Positions 12,169 to 28,492 of a stretch of DNA of 64,000 bases are shown piece by piece; position 1 is the stretch's first letter, and each line of letters starts with the position of its first letter. The notes under the pieces are model-generated. The model was given only the letters and a program-made list of their open reading frames with translations. It searched no databases and was not told the DNA's origin. The position numbers and the translations under genes were made by a program. The stretch is taken from assembly GCA_900239685.1 (NCBI GenBank), contig OENT01000236.1:91146-155145 (forward strand), in the 5' to 3' direction. This stretch comes from Rotaria macrura. Lineage: Eukaryota > Rotifera > Eurotatoria > Philodinida > Philodinidae.

Positions 12169-13959
12169 CGTCAGCACATTTGACACCAGTCTCACATTAT
12201 TATCAACCACTATAATTCGTTAACTTGCAAAATATCTGATACTCTGAAAGTAGATAATAAAAAAAAGAGTCGTAAATTATCAATTATTTCAATAATATTA
12301 TTGATGTTTTTCTCTTCTGCCAATGACGATGAGAAAAGACATTTGCGTCAATAAATAGGTTTCACTTTTTCTTCGTTCTGCTAATCGATCTTGGTAGTCA
12401 AAATAAGGCGACACGTATCAAACATACATTGAAAATTTGACTTTCTAATTTTATCTTTAATAGAACATTTTCTTATTCCCTTTCATATACATGATATAAT
12501 TACTGCGCAATATTCAAAAGCAACTGGACTAACTGGAAAAATTTTTATTCGTATTCACTTTCTCTCTCTCCGTTCTTTTTGCCACAATCCACATATAAAA
12601 AGTATAAATGTCAATAAAAGCAACAGAAAAAAACACATCCATTTATCTAGATAAAGACACTTCCCATTCTAGAGTAAATATTTTGCCTCTCTCACACTAT
12701 GACACACTATGCAGTGAAAGAAGCAATTGAATCAAGGCTTCTTTATGCACAAGTACACTTTTCTCATTTTAATAACGAAGAATGAACTAATATTTCATGA
12801 ATTTGATTATTTGAAGTGACATGAAATTAACATAATCAATAATTATCAAAAATTTTTCTTTTGAAAAATTGATCGAGGATTTTGGCATACTTCTGAAGTA
12901 AATAAAACAGTTCGCTTTATGATTTCATTTCGAGGCCTTGACAAAAAAACCTGAAGGATACATGTTTAGAAGTAATTCACAGAAGGCTTAATCTCAATGA
13001 CGTCTAACTTTCAATATTATTTTTACCTATTTTATAGTTACGTTTTAACTTACATATAACTTGAATATTGTATTTAATTATTAAAAAATTAAAAAAAAAT
13101 ATTCTTGACTTCCATAAATAATCTTTCATATGTCTAGAATGTAAGTCACGGGGTGCTTCAAACAGACGTCTGTGTGTTCACACTATATTCTGTTCTTACT
13201 CTATACTTTAAAGCTACATCAAACAAGAAGAGTGTGGTCAATCTTATTTAAAGTCGTTCTAGACCGATCGTACAAAGTGCAGGACAAATTTTTATATACT
13301 AGATGTTTTTCGTTCTGTTTATTAAAAACGTTTCTCAAATCAAAACATTCACTTTCTATTTTAGTGTCAAAAAAATAAAGTTAATGATTACGTTCATGAC
13401 GATACTAACCGATAATAATCATATGACATATAAAACTTAATATTACATTTTTGATAATCCTTCTTTCCGATTAGTATGAGAATTAGAAAGTTAGTTCCAC
13501 CTTCTTTTTTTTTATAAGTTCTTCACAAGCTTAGTTATAATTATAATCACTAAGATTGAATCTACAAAACAAATTTCCATTGAATCTATCGACAGTCAAT
13601 ATATAAAATTCAAACTATCATATGTTCGTTTAAAATATTCTTGGATTCTTTCTTTTTATTATTATTCTTATACATATTTATAAATAGAACCGTCACAATT
13701 GAAGACTTCACAAAGCAGATGTACAACATAAAAATTAAAACAAGATGAATTTTAATAAATAAATGATATACATTTCACAATACGATAAGACACATTGACT
13801 AAAAACAAAAAGATATAAACTGATTTGGCATTTTTCTTGCTGTTGTGGAGTTGCTGCTTGATTTATGGCAGTTATGGTGGGTAAGAAGAAAAAAAAAGAA
13901 AACAAACTAGCCAACTTTATACAAATTGTAATGAACAAAACAAGTCACCGTTGAAAAGT
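12169..13959. other. 5' flank of the BIR gene and 3' flank of ERK
   Basis: No coding exon is recognised here. Two minimal upstream ORFs lie on the minus strand just before the BIR-gene start: ATG-TGA (12197-12192) and ATG-TGC-TGA (12179-12171). The remainder is AT-rich and has no repeats that stand out. Confidence 0.6.
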
Positions 13960-15984
<2,025 letters not shown>

Positions 15985-18628
15985 GTGGATTCAAGTGTTA
16001 GATTATATTCTATTAACAATAGGCTTAATATAACATGCAAAGTATTCGAATAGAAACAAATCTTGAGTGCAATCGATGATAAAAGAACGTTGAATAATGA
16101 TGATAGTGTAGGTATGTTGGCTGATGACGACCCTGAAATCAAACGCAAAGAAAAAACAAACATGCCTTGGCTTTCATCAGACGGCAAGGTGCAATAGAGA
16201 GTTAGAGAGAGAAAAAAAAAGGAAGAAAAAGGAAGACGTCAATACCTCGATGTACCATTACATTACATTACACGTGGAGATGAAACACTAACAAAATAAA
16301 GGGAAAAAATCCACACAAGAAGGGAGAAATGACTCTAGGTCGTATCAAAATTCAACTTTTTTGCTGTCTGTTGAACATCTTATTTTGATGAATGATGTGT
16401 CTATAAGGTTTATGTATTTTTTCTCGAGTCAATTCAACTGACGATGAATAATAGATTTCTTCTTCTTTTTCCTCTTCTGCTTGTTCTCGTCGTCGCTAAT
16501 GATCATACGTAGGAGTAACACGTTGAACTTCTCGACTCTCTTTTTTATGGATTTGAACACATGTAAGACGACAACTTTCCTTACAGATGAGACATCAAGA
16601 AAAATAACGAAACTCTACTCTTGTCTTGTCTAATCTATCGTGTTGTAGTACGACATTACTAGTGTTAATGTGACGTCAATACATTTATTCGTAGGCGCCT
16701 ATGATGAAAAGCAAAGACATCCGATGAACTTTACTAGCGTTAGAAATCTACATAGAACAGACTCAAACACCATCAGCATCATGATTTATATTAAAAAAAT
16801 ATAACAGCTTGTCAATATTTAATGCTTTTCGTTTTCTCCCACTATCAATTACATGTTGTTTATATGTCAATGACGCGCATATACAACTTAACGGGAGTCG
16901 GATAGAACACAAAAAAACAGAAAAAAAAAGTACATTTACCTTGAATGATTTTTGCTGTCTATCAATATCCAGGGTTTCTTAAAAACGTATGGAATAACTC
17001 CAACAGAGGAAAAAAGAAAACGTATCAGTATTGACATATCGTCTCATTAATCTTATACTCTTTCCGATGAAATAGACATCAGATGTGTCTGTCAGTAATG
17101 ATAAAGAATGACAATGATTAACTTTTTAAAAATAGATTCATGCAATTTGCTTTTATAACTGTGAACTTACAAATCTGCTTCCTTTTTGTTTTAGGTCAAA
17201 CGAGATTCGTAAGTTTCGATTCTGTAACGAATTCAAATGAGTCAAAAGTTTTTCTTCTGAACTCGTTATTTAATGATAAATTTTGCAAAGAGATGCTAAA
17301 TTCGAACAGAACTTGATCGTTCTTCTATTTGTTATAACGGTTGACTGTTCTTCCTTTTCTTTCTTTTCTTTTTTTTTACACATTATTTTATTGCCCTTGG
17401 TATTTTGCCTCCAACTAATGTCACTGGTGATGGCCCTGAGAGCTTTATGTTCGTCAGTCATTTTCATTATTTTTTTCTTTTTTTTTTAAGGTTGTCCCAG
17501 TTGATATACACAATAAATTATGAAAAAAGACACATCATACGTACCTATAAAAATAAATTAATATATAATGATTGATTAAACAAAAGTATTTGTTAGCTCT
17601 TTTCAATATTTTAAACCTTCCTATTAATAAAGTATCTAAAAATAGATAAAAACTATATTAAACAACATGAGGGATGTTATTTACAGAACAACAACAACAG
17701 CAACTCCAGAACATCTTTCTTTGGAAGAAGAGTGATGCTTTGCGTTGTTTTTGCTCCCTTTTTCTGTCACATATACATAAATACAAAAGAAAAAAAAATA
17801 GAGTACCAATTAACAGAGTCGTTTCTCTTCTTCCTCTTCTTCTTCTTCTTCTTTCTATCTGCTGGTCGGACGCTTGCTCCTTCCTTCCTATTCCGTTTTT
17901 TTTCAACGAGTAGTATTTACTTGCTTTCACAATCTGCGTTTTTCCCTTTGTGCTAGGACTTGTCAATCTAGAAAACATAACGTGGAAAAAAAGCAAAGGA
18001 GAAATAGTGGGATTATGTCGATGTGTACGATCGAACACAACCGTTAATCACAGCGATGTCCCATATGAAAAAACAAAAACAAAGGAAATGGATGAATCAG
18101 ATATCTATGTTTTTGTTTTTCAAGGTGAACATAGATTCTCAATCGAATCATAAAACAGATGAAAACTATGCCTCGTTGAACATTCAAGATAATTATCTGA
18201 AAAGCATAGAAGAAAGAACCTAAATATTTGACGCTGTTTATGGACAACAGAACAAGGAGCATCAAAGAGAACAGTACACACACAGACATTTTGGAAGCCG
18301 AGGTCGTATGCATTCATGAATGTATGAATCAAACGTTATAGGAACATGAGGATTAATTGAAGCAACAATAAAAACACATTGAATAATAACGATATTGTCA
18401 TGCAAGATCAGTTTTACTTCATTAGTTATTCATTCATTCGAACTCTTATTGATAATACATTAAGAAAGAAAACATCATTTTATACACAAATACTAAATAT
18501 TTATATGTATAATTGTGGACGGAACAAAGAGCAAAGGTTTTCAACCTGAGAAGACAAACACACGCACACACACAAGCACACGTGGACGAAAGATCATATA
18601 AAAAGAAAGAAGAAGAGCTATGTTAAGA
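15985..18628. other. Intergenic region between ERK and SAS-6
   Basis: This is the 5' flank of ERK and the 3' flank of SAS-6. It contains a CTT-rich tract (about 17820-17860), other poly-pyrimidine runs and no supported exon. ORFs here are low-complexity and overlap on both strands. Confidence 0.6.
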
Positions 18629-21600
18629 TTACATTTGTTTTTCAGAAGAATAAGCTGAAGCAAGAGGAGTTGTATTTACGGACTGTTGACGAATAGATCG
18701 ATTCTGTTGAGCTGAATATGGTTTATTTGCTAGTGTAGAAGCTGTCATTGTTGTCGTTGTATTAGCACGTGATGAATTTTGAACATTGCCAGCGGACATC
18801 GAAGATCGAAGTGGTTGACTGACATTAGTCAATGTTGATCCACTTGTTGAATTAAATTGAAAATATTTTGGATCAATTTTAGTACTAATTGGTGGATTGA
18901 GCGAACTAAATGGAAACGAATATTTCCATGCTTTCTCTTATAAAAGATTCATACAAGAAAAGAACAATTACATACTTATGTTCAACATTATCTTTTAAAT
19001 CATTGTTACTCGCTGAATAATGTCGTACAGCAGCTGATGCTGTTGCATTCAATATTGATGATGAAACTGGCATCTGAGTATTAGTCATCATAGGTTGATG
19101 ATGACCCGTTGTTGAACTATTCCAAGTTGTTCCCTTGAAAAAGAAAACATGAATCTTCTTATTGAACGCATGTCTATTCCTTTCAGTTATATTTAGGTAG
19201 AAGGAAATGTTTATGAATTTTACTTGTCATTGACAGAGGTTGAATCATTCTAAACTTTTCAAAAAGAAGTCAAACTGATAGCTCGGTCACATATCTCAGC
19301 TAGTTCTAGTTCTTCTACGGCTTAGAGATACTGATTGAAATATAAGTCTCTTTTTCAGTTTTTATTGACATTGAGTTCCTGGCAGGATTTCGATTGTATG
19401 CATACTGCTCGTACTCTATAATAATAGTCCCAAGAGATTATATAAATCTTGGTTTCTTTCATGGCCTTGATTTATGGTCATGTGCCATTCGATCTGTTTA
19501 CCTGATAGGAAATTAGACATAAATCATTCAGAAAAACTTTCAATTATTACTATTCAAAGGAAACAATTGAACTGTCTACTGTTATTTACGAATTTTATGT
19601 AAAACCGTAAAATTTTTCCTTTTTAATTAACATTTTTCTATTTTTAGTACTAAGAACGATCAATGTCAAAATGAAGTTAATATCGTTAACAGTAATAATT
19701 GATGAGAGACTTTACTTGAGCTTTATTCATAGGTTCATAGTGTGCTTGTAGACTCGGAAACTGTGCGACATGTCTCATTGAATGAAGTTCACCATTGGTT
19801 TGTGAACTTGTCTGCAAATGAACAAAAAGAAGAATACGTTTTTCAAATAAGGAAACAATATGAAATATTTAATTCAAATATACTAAGAATGATGTTGGAC
19901 GAAACTGATTGGTTGTTGATGTTGCCGTTGCTGATGATGAATCAAGAGTCATATTACCATTTAATAGACGTGTTTGTTGTGGTTGAACATTTTGTAGTTC
20001 AGTTAATTTATGATTAAGATAATTAATAAGAGCTTCGTTTTTCTTTAGTAAATCTTTCGCTTCATTGTGCTGTTCAGTTAATTTTTGATATGTATCGTTC
20101 GATTTCTCTAATTTATTTGTTAGTTCAACATTATCTTTTTGTAGTGCAGCTAATTCACGTTCTTTTTCTTGCAATATACGCTCTTGTTTTGTTGCTATTT
20201 GATCTTTTGTTTTCATCTAAATAAAAAGAACGATTTCAATAGAAATAAAATAGACATATTTGTGATGTGTCATTTTTATTTTGTAATTACTTTTTCACGA
20301 CTTTTTGCTAATTCTTGTTGATATTTTTGTAAATCACTTTTACATTTTTCTAAATCATTGCCAAACCGTACGATAATTTCATTGCCTTTGGCTAAATCTC
20401 GTTTTAATTCTAGCATTTTTTCCATTTTCAATTGAACTGTTTCTTCATATTTTTTCTAAATATGATTAAATATTTAATAATTATTTGTATACATACATGT
20501 TTGTACATGGATCACATTAAACTACAAACATAACATATCGTGATCGATTGTCTGATGGGAGATTTTTACGTTTAGAAGAAAAAAACTTGAATCCGAATGA
20601 ATATAGAGGATAAGTTAATCTAGTAATAATACCTGTCAACTTCTTAGTTATGCGCAGAAGAACTTTGCTACTGTTAACTAATTGATATATTATCATGACA
20701 GAGCGTTAGTCGTTTTGAGATAATAAACGGAAATTGATGACGAATAAAGTTCGGCCTTTTGTCTGATTCAATTATATGTTTTTTTTTCCCGAGAAAGAAA
20801 TACAAATTGTAGCGGTGCGAAAGTATACAAGTCAGATATAGAGTTCTGTACTTTTCACATAAACTAATAAAAGAGGGTAGTAGGTATATAACATAACATA
20901 GTTGACATGTTACAAGAAAAATAACCGATACTTCCCGAGCCACGATCGATAAACATACACGTATATGCATACGAAACGAACAACGTTGTATTGATTAGAG
21001 TAGATAGTCTGTAAGAGATGTTCACAAGGAAAGCGAAATACTTGCATAGTATTGAATAAGAAAAATAATTTTCAAATTGAACAGAACTCAAGTTTGACAT
21101 GAAAGTAAGACAGTTCCAGATCAAAATTACTTGTTCTTTTGTTTTCGATTTTCTTTTTTCTGAATGATCTATTACTTACAGTAGATGAACTATTCTATTT
21201 CCGCTTGGAAATTGAAATAATTATGCAAATGAATTACTATGCACTGTTCGCATCCATATTGTTTTATTGGATAAATGTTTGATATGTTTCAATGTGCGAT
21301 GCTGACCTTTCTTGCATTGAATAATATATAGTCAAGTGTATTTTATTAAAATTTATTCTATGTGATCAAATTTCGTCACTGATCCTCTATCGAATGACTC
21401 GAATAAAGACCAAAATTTTAACTAGGAACGAAAACAATGTAAATTATTTGGCATAGATCTTTAAATAGAAATGCTCATAATCGATGGAACTTTACATTTC
21501 ATACAGAGCTATATGTACAATTACACTCCATTGTTCTTCTTTCGTAAAAACTATGTTATCATCATGCAATTTTGATGAACATTCTAAAGAAACAGTGATC

Positions 21601-24600
21601 ACAGTTCTTCGATAATTTTTTGAAAAATTGAAAACATTTCAAAAAAAATACAAAGAAAATGTTTTTCTGTGAAATATTTCAAAATTTTCAAGGATAAGTG
21701 TCAACCAAATTCCATCGTAAAGATGACATCGATGGGAAATTTTTAAGACAAATAAACTACACTAACTGCAACTCCGCTTCACATTGTGCTTACTTATGAT
21801 AGAATAATAGACAAAAATTAGATTTGAAAGAAAACTCTGATGTCTATGAAAATAATCGTATGAATTTCAATGTTGGTGTACTTTAAAATATTAGAAACAT
21901 ATAATATTTTGTTGATAGAATTTTTTTCAACGATTTTGAATGATAAATCACTCTCACATTAACACTTAATACATGCTATAAGTCCAATGGAACTTTGAAA
22001 ACCTTTGGAAAGAACTAGACTTGTAACTTGTATTTTTTCATCTGGCTATTTTTGATATCAGAAATTTATTTGTTATCAACATCGTCAAGTAAATTGAAGT
22101 TTGAATTTAGACTTAAGGACAATGATTTATTGAAAAGATTTCGTAAATTCGAATTTTGTGCAATAACAAGATATGAATGCTTATCTGTCGAGATAAATAC
22201 GATGTAAATAAAACATATTTTAGTCGTACTCGTATTTTAGGATAGATAGAATAAAATCGACTACTATAACAATACACTATTCAACCTCATGTTTGTACTG
22301 AGTAGAAATTCAAAACTCAACATTTCTAGCATCTTCAATAATAGACACTGCACTAGTACACCAATCGTCAGTCATGATAAAAATCAGTTGACAATTGTAT
22401 TTCCTATCCAGAGTATTCAAAGCTCACCAAGAAGTGTATGAAGCACATCGTCATAAATGAAAAGTAATCTATCATTTTTTGAACTTTCTTCGATGGATAT
22501 CCGTAGTATTTGAGATTTTATTTATTCAATTAGTAGAATAAATAAAATGATTGTATTTTCAAACGAAACATTTTTGTTTCTTCTAAAAAAAATTTACTTT
22601 TGAATCTTGTTCAATTGCAATCCTATCATTTGTCTGTTGTATAACTTCTTGTTTACTTTTAACTTCTTGTTCGACAAGTGCAATTTTCGTTCTTAAATGA
22701 TTAACTGTTTTTTCATATTGATGAATATCATTTTCTAGTGTTGTATTTGTCTTTCTATATTTAACTATTTCATCTTTCGTTTGTTGATGTTCTTCAGTCA
22801 ATGTTTGTAATTTTGAACTAAGTTCATTTATTGTTATCTCATTACGATATTTTAAACTTGTTAATTCCTATAAAGATTTGTCAATGAAAGAAGAAAAATC
22901 TTTTGTAACTTTATTCTTCATGAAATAGATACAAACTTTTGTTGTTTCTTCTAGTTCAGACAAACGTTTCTGCATATCACGAACGTTTCGTAAATGTGCT
23001 TGTTCAAGTTCACGACGATCATGTTCCATTTTTTCTTGTAGACTCGTTCGTTCCTCAAAAAACAAAACAATAGAATACAAAGTTTGAATAACACATTTCT
23101 GCATGTTCAAATAAATCACTGAACAAATTATTTCTGATTATCTCTTTTAAAAATAATATCTATGACCTATTGTCTATACATTGAGGTTTAGTCACGGCAC
23201 GATTTAGTTCTTAGTAGCTCGACATTTATGCATATGTATATGCTTAAACTAAGATTTATCTTAATGATGATAGTTAAAATGTAATTCGATTGGATCTTAA
23301 CGATTCTATATATTTTGTGAAACGTTCGTTGACGCCAATCAGTTAACATATAATCATCGAGTATTGTTCATGTGATGGACATATCAAGTGAAATTTTGAA
23401 AATAAAGCTGTACAATCATATCAATATAGTATGAATAAACCAATTTCGAGTTGAGATTCAATTTATTATATAGATCTGTTTGAAATATAAATATACCGAA
23501 AAAATTTCTGATCCATAGGAAATATTGAGTTTTTCTGTCGTTCAATAGAGTATCTAACTGTTACAAAATTTCGAATATTTTCATTCTAAGATTTAATCCT
23601 CACAGTAGTACAATTTTCATATTTTATATCTTATTTTGAGCAAAGTTTTACATCGAAAATCAATTTTTGTCTATCTCAATAATATTCCTTGAAACATATT
23701 TATAGATCATTCAAATGAATAGTGTTTTGATTCGAATGTTAGTTTTTCGTTCGAAATTTTTCCTTTTAGATGAATCTTCGGTAATCGAATCGTATGATAT
23801 TGTAACAATTTTCCTAGTCTTACAAGAATATAGAATTTAAATTAGATTTTGTGATACAGTGCTCATGATTAGGTCACGTTTCGTCGAATTCTTTTTCTTC
23901 ATCTCTGCCCGTTTCGTAGAAAAGTAAAACTTAATCAGAGAGAGGATATGTCCTGTTTAATTAAATTTAAAAGAATCATACTAGCAAAAGGTGATGCAAC
24001 AATAATAGGAAATGTTTTCTAACAAAAGATCATTGGAGAACAGTATTAGATACAAATAAAAAAGATAGATGTGCATAATGAAAATTATCAATGCTTTAAA
24101 TTGATTTGTTACGTTGCGTTGAAACCATATACAACAAGGTATTTTCCCAGCTAAATAAGTATTGCATATACAGTGAGCTCCTTTTTGTATACCATGTATA
24201 TAAATTTCTCAAAGTAAATATCACTAAGATAGTTGAACTACTTCAAATCAGTTTAGTTAGAAGATCATTTTTTAAGATAATCAAGGTGGCTGCTGTGATT
24301 CTGATTTCTTTTATCACTATAATTTGATTTTTTGACGAAACGGGAATGCACCAGTACCCATATAGGTGAATCTTTGTGTTACAAAATGAATCGAGACGAG
24401 AGATCTTGACTTATCATGTATGGTTCTCTAAATCTCTTAATAACTAGGTCTAGGTTTTCTTTAGTAGCTGTGGTAAAACATTCACGACTGAAAATGTCTA
24501 GTCTATTGACACAGGCACAGGAGGCTCCTGTTATAGCACTATTTTGATAACGAATAGATCTCGGCGACTGAGCACGACTCATAGATATAGATATACGTAG

Positions 24601-26369
24601 TATTGGTAAAACCAGAAAAAATCTATCTGTGACGATAATAAGTCGTCGTATCTTCTTGTTCGTCTGTTTGAGTGATCGATTGCTTTTTCATTCTCAATAG
24701 CAAGATGTACGATTTTTCTACTGAGTACATGTAAACAGCTCAACTTCTCGAAGGACAATGTACTCGTAACAAAATTTATTTCAATGTAGACGATTGAAAA
24801 ATTTTCAAATGTAGTTTCTGTTAAAAGTATTTTCTTTCTCAACAATAATAATAATAAATATCTTTACACATAAACAAACATACTTGTAATGCTTTTTCTC
24901 TTTCTTCAGCTAATTCTTGCATGTGTCTTCCAACAATTTGATTATTATTTGAATCCCATTCACGCTTAAGTTTTTCGAAATTTGTATTTTTTTCTTTTAA
25001 ATCCTGAAGAATTTCAAATTCAATAATAAAATGAAATTCAATTGAATAAATAAAACATACTAATTGTACTAATTCGAGTTCACGTTTTAATTTTTCATAA
25101 TCACTACTCAATTGATTAAAGTCTGCCTTGAGAATAAAGGGAAAAAAAAAGAAAATATTTTAATGACTCTAGAACTTGTATATGTATGTATTTACTGTTT
25201 TAAATTGTAAACGTCTAGCAAGATAATTTTTTATTTCATGATCATTAGCTGATGTAACCAATAGAGATAAATGTGTGAGATGTTTAAATGAACTTATTTC
25301 AACGACACGTAAATGTGTTTGATTCGTTAGTTGTTGTTCATCATTTACAAGTTGTAATTGAAAACGAGAACCACTTAAAAAATAAATATAACACTTTTTT
25401 CTTTAGATAGTCATGTTTGCCTTTCGTTACTTTGTCGGTGTTGTTTCATTATGATGATCACGCAAACATAATTTTAAATAGTCAATAACATGTTGAGGAA
25501 ACGCAATAAAGTCAACTAATAAACCTTGTTCTCGTTTTAAACTAAAGTAAATATTCATATTTAAAAGAAAAATATTAGAATAATCCCTGCGTGATCAAAA
25601 TATAGAAAAACAATGTAGCATTTGTTGTCAGACGTCAAGATATGGTTTCATTCTATCGATTTTTAAACACATATTTTTGTCATGCTTTTCCAAATATATA
25701 ACTAGAAAGTGCTAGTCAAACATTTCTAATATCAACTATCGACTCACATGTCTGCTGTATCTGAAAACGATGTACTATCACTGGTTAATTTCAATTTTTT
25801 AAGGATTAAAAAAAATCTTTTTGATAGCCTCCGGTTGATGTCTCTTACACTAAATGTTATTCTTTAACCAACAAACTTTTAATAATCTCTAGTAATTATG
25901 TGTAAGATTCTTAACTTTGAATCTATATTCACGTCAATATTCGTTTTAGTTCATGTTTCAAAAAATTAATTCTATCACAATAATAATCATAATAATCGTT
26001 GTTTTCTTTACTTTTTAAAATCATCAACATTTAAATGAAGTTCATAGAGAAAAAATGGATCATCTTCATCGGTCAATTTAAGAATTAATTCCTAAAACAA
26101 AATTATTCGATGCAGAAGAAGATTTGTTCGTTTGAGAAATAAAAAAAAGAAGAGATTTTACTGTTTGCAGTGAACTTCCTGTTTGAAATTCGACTGTTAC
26201 ATGTACATTTCGACATCTAAAATATAAGAATTTCTCCTTTCGCTTAGGCTAATAAAACAATATTGCATTACTTTTCATCCGTTTTTACGTTTGATATTAT
26301 TCTTAAATAAATATTTTTACTAAATAAGGCTGGTTGATTCGATGAAGATACAATTGTGTCCATAATCAT
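18629..26369 (-). CDS. SASS6: SAS-6, centriolar cartwheel assembly protein
   Basis: Fourteen exons join in phase: 26369-26272, 26216-26162, 26091-26012, 25541-25431, 25373-25196, 25126-25061, 25003-24884, 23053-22937, 22867-22598, 20455-20291, 20216-19884, 19811-19716, 19133-18976 and 18905-18629. The product is about 707 aa (human 657). Residues 1-174 form the globular N-terminal head, with the family signatures DDPFFLYELHL, REQGLLVDFIAFPQ and FKHLTHLSLL. A long coiled coil follows (about 175-495), including KRLSELEE, LVEQEVKSKQEV and LLKKNEALINYLNHKL, then a Ser/Thr/Asn-rich tail of about 200 aa. SAS-6 dimers form the nine-fold hub of the centriole cartwheel. Two upstream ATGs are in frame (26369 and 26363), preceded by TAG. 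Two introns of 1.8 and 2.1 kb interrupt the coiled coil and hold nothing recognisable. Confidence 0.92.
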
Positions 26370-28492
26370 AAAAGAAAAAAACTAGTGAAAAGAAAAAACG
26401 GCATGAAATCATTTTTTCAAAATACATTCCTATTTGATGAATCATATGAACCAATAAAATCCTAAGCGACACTTGACAACCAGTGACATCGTTTTGAAAC
26501 AAAAGAAAATTTCTTTTTTTAATAATAAGATATTGCGTTGTCGTCAACATCAAGTGTCAAAGCAGCGCAAAGAAATGAATAGACTTTATTGCATCATTTA
26601 TTAGTTCTTATCAATACAATGGGAAATCTGTGCTCTTGATGTTTGTCTTCATTATTTTAAAGATAAGGATAGATGATCGTAGAATATGCCATTCAATTTA
26701 TTTAAAAAAATAAAGCAACGTGTGAATTATTTGTATATTTATTCAATGAAACCTCAATTTTCGATCATACATATTATGGTTATGAATCAAAATACTTCGA
26801 AAGTTTGATTCTTTGCAAAACAAAACAATAAACTTTTTCGACTTTGATTCTTTCATTAATAGTTGTACTGATCAAAATTCTATTGATTTAAAACTGAAAT
26901 AAATACAGATAGTTACGAGACGAATGATGATACTTATTCTGAATGATATTCAATGCAAGTTTTACATGACAATATAAAGTATTGCTTTGAAAATGAAATA
27001 TATACTGAGAGTGAGGGCATGTCGAACATACGGCAGTTTCTTTTACCTAGATTTTGTTGTTACAAAAACGAATATCGAAAATAAAAGTACGCAACATTCT
27101 TTTGAAGCTGGAGGATTATATTGTACGTAGCTAAGTAGTTACGAACGTAAACAAATTGTTTTTTTGAACCCAATCATGATCCATAACGGTGACCGTGACC
27201 ATGCATGACGGCAGTGAATCTGTCTCTAGTTTTTATCACTGTTTTTGATAAACAAGATATCGTTGAAAGCAATCTGATAATTCAATATTTACTTTAAGTG
27301 TAATATATATGCATAGCAACGAACGAGAATTCATTGAAATTAATTTGATACATGATGGTAATATTCACTCAGTCAAGTAGACCATTGTGATCTTCATATC
27401 TGGTGTCAAAAAGAAATCTACAATAAAATATAAGATCAAGATATTTCGATGAATGTAGTCGAACCGAGACAAGTCGAATGATGTAATATTTTTATATGAT
27501 TCATCACTTGTCGTCAGTAAAATTAGCTGTTAACTTTAGATTCGAATAAATAAAAGACAGGTTTATTAGTCATAATAAAAATATCAAAGCAGTTAATGAC
27601 ATTATAAAATGTGTCATCGTTATTAAAATTCTGTTGCATTACAGATATTCGTCTGGTGAATTCGATGACTTTAACAAGTGAAACAGCAAATTTCATAGCC
27701 ACTAATCATCATCGTTTCGATGTGAAAACTGGACAGCAAATAAAATATTTTTCAAGGATGCCATTCTAAATGCTGAGACCTATTCAATAGATTGACATTG
27801 TGTATGTAAATGACACGTAAACATGCGAACAACAATAAAGAAACACTTTTAAAATTCGAACTTGAACCAGAAACATCGACGTTTTATAGAAAAACATTTT
27901 TCCGTAAGCGATCATGACGAAGCATATTCGTTCAGAGATGAAAAGGTTAAGCTAAAAACTAATAAATACGTTTCATGCACAATGATAGAGAAATTCTTTG
28001 TGACGTATTAATAATAAAGTTGAATGAAAAAGGACTAAATCCATATCCTACTCCGAATCTTACCATACTCCCTCAAAATCAATGATAAAGAGTCGAAAAC
28101 AATGAAGATTATATTAAGAATTATGTCATAGATTAAAGATTGAATCATAGCCTCTACAAACAATTACCATGATTTTGATTTTGTTAATCAGACGACGATT
28201 TCAAGAAATCTTGATACGAATTTTTTTCTTTTTATTTCCAAGTCTCAAATATGCAACAAACACATTTATTTAACCTATTCCGATTAACACAAAAATTCGT
28301 ATGTTTTTTCATTTTTGACATATCAAAGCAGAAGATCACAAGCGAGACTAAGCATAATGGCTATTATATTAATTTGAATAAACACTTGAAGGATCTTGAA
28401 AACAAACAATACTCTTTATATTGCGCGTATTGTTTTAACCTTAGTTTTTTAGTACAAATCTTATTTAAACTTATAGATTATTTATTTTGTCG
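26370..28492. other. Intergenic region between divergent genes
   Basis: SAS-6 (-) and the next gene (+) start from opposite ends of this 2.1 kb stretch, so it should carry both promoters. It is AT-rich with no recognisable gene. An ORF at 28251-28517 overlaps the next gene's start in another frame and cannot be spliced to it in phase. Confidence 0.55.

Noticed and set aside
17658-18038. ORFs across the CTT-rich tract
   Set aside because: They encode low-complexity Arg/Phe/Leu runs on both strands from simple sequence.
24379-24845. Minus-strand ORFs in the SAS-6 intron as extra exons
   Set aside because: The flanking SAS-6 exons join in phase without them and they do not continue the coiled coil.
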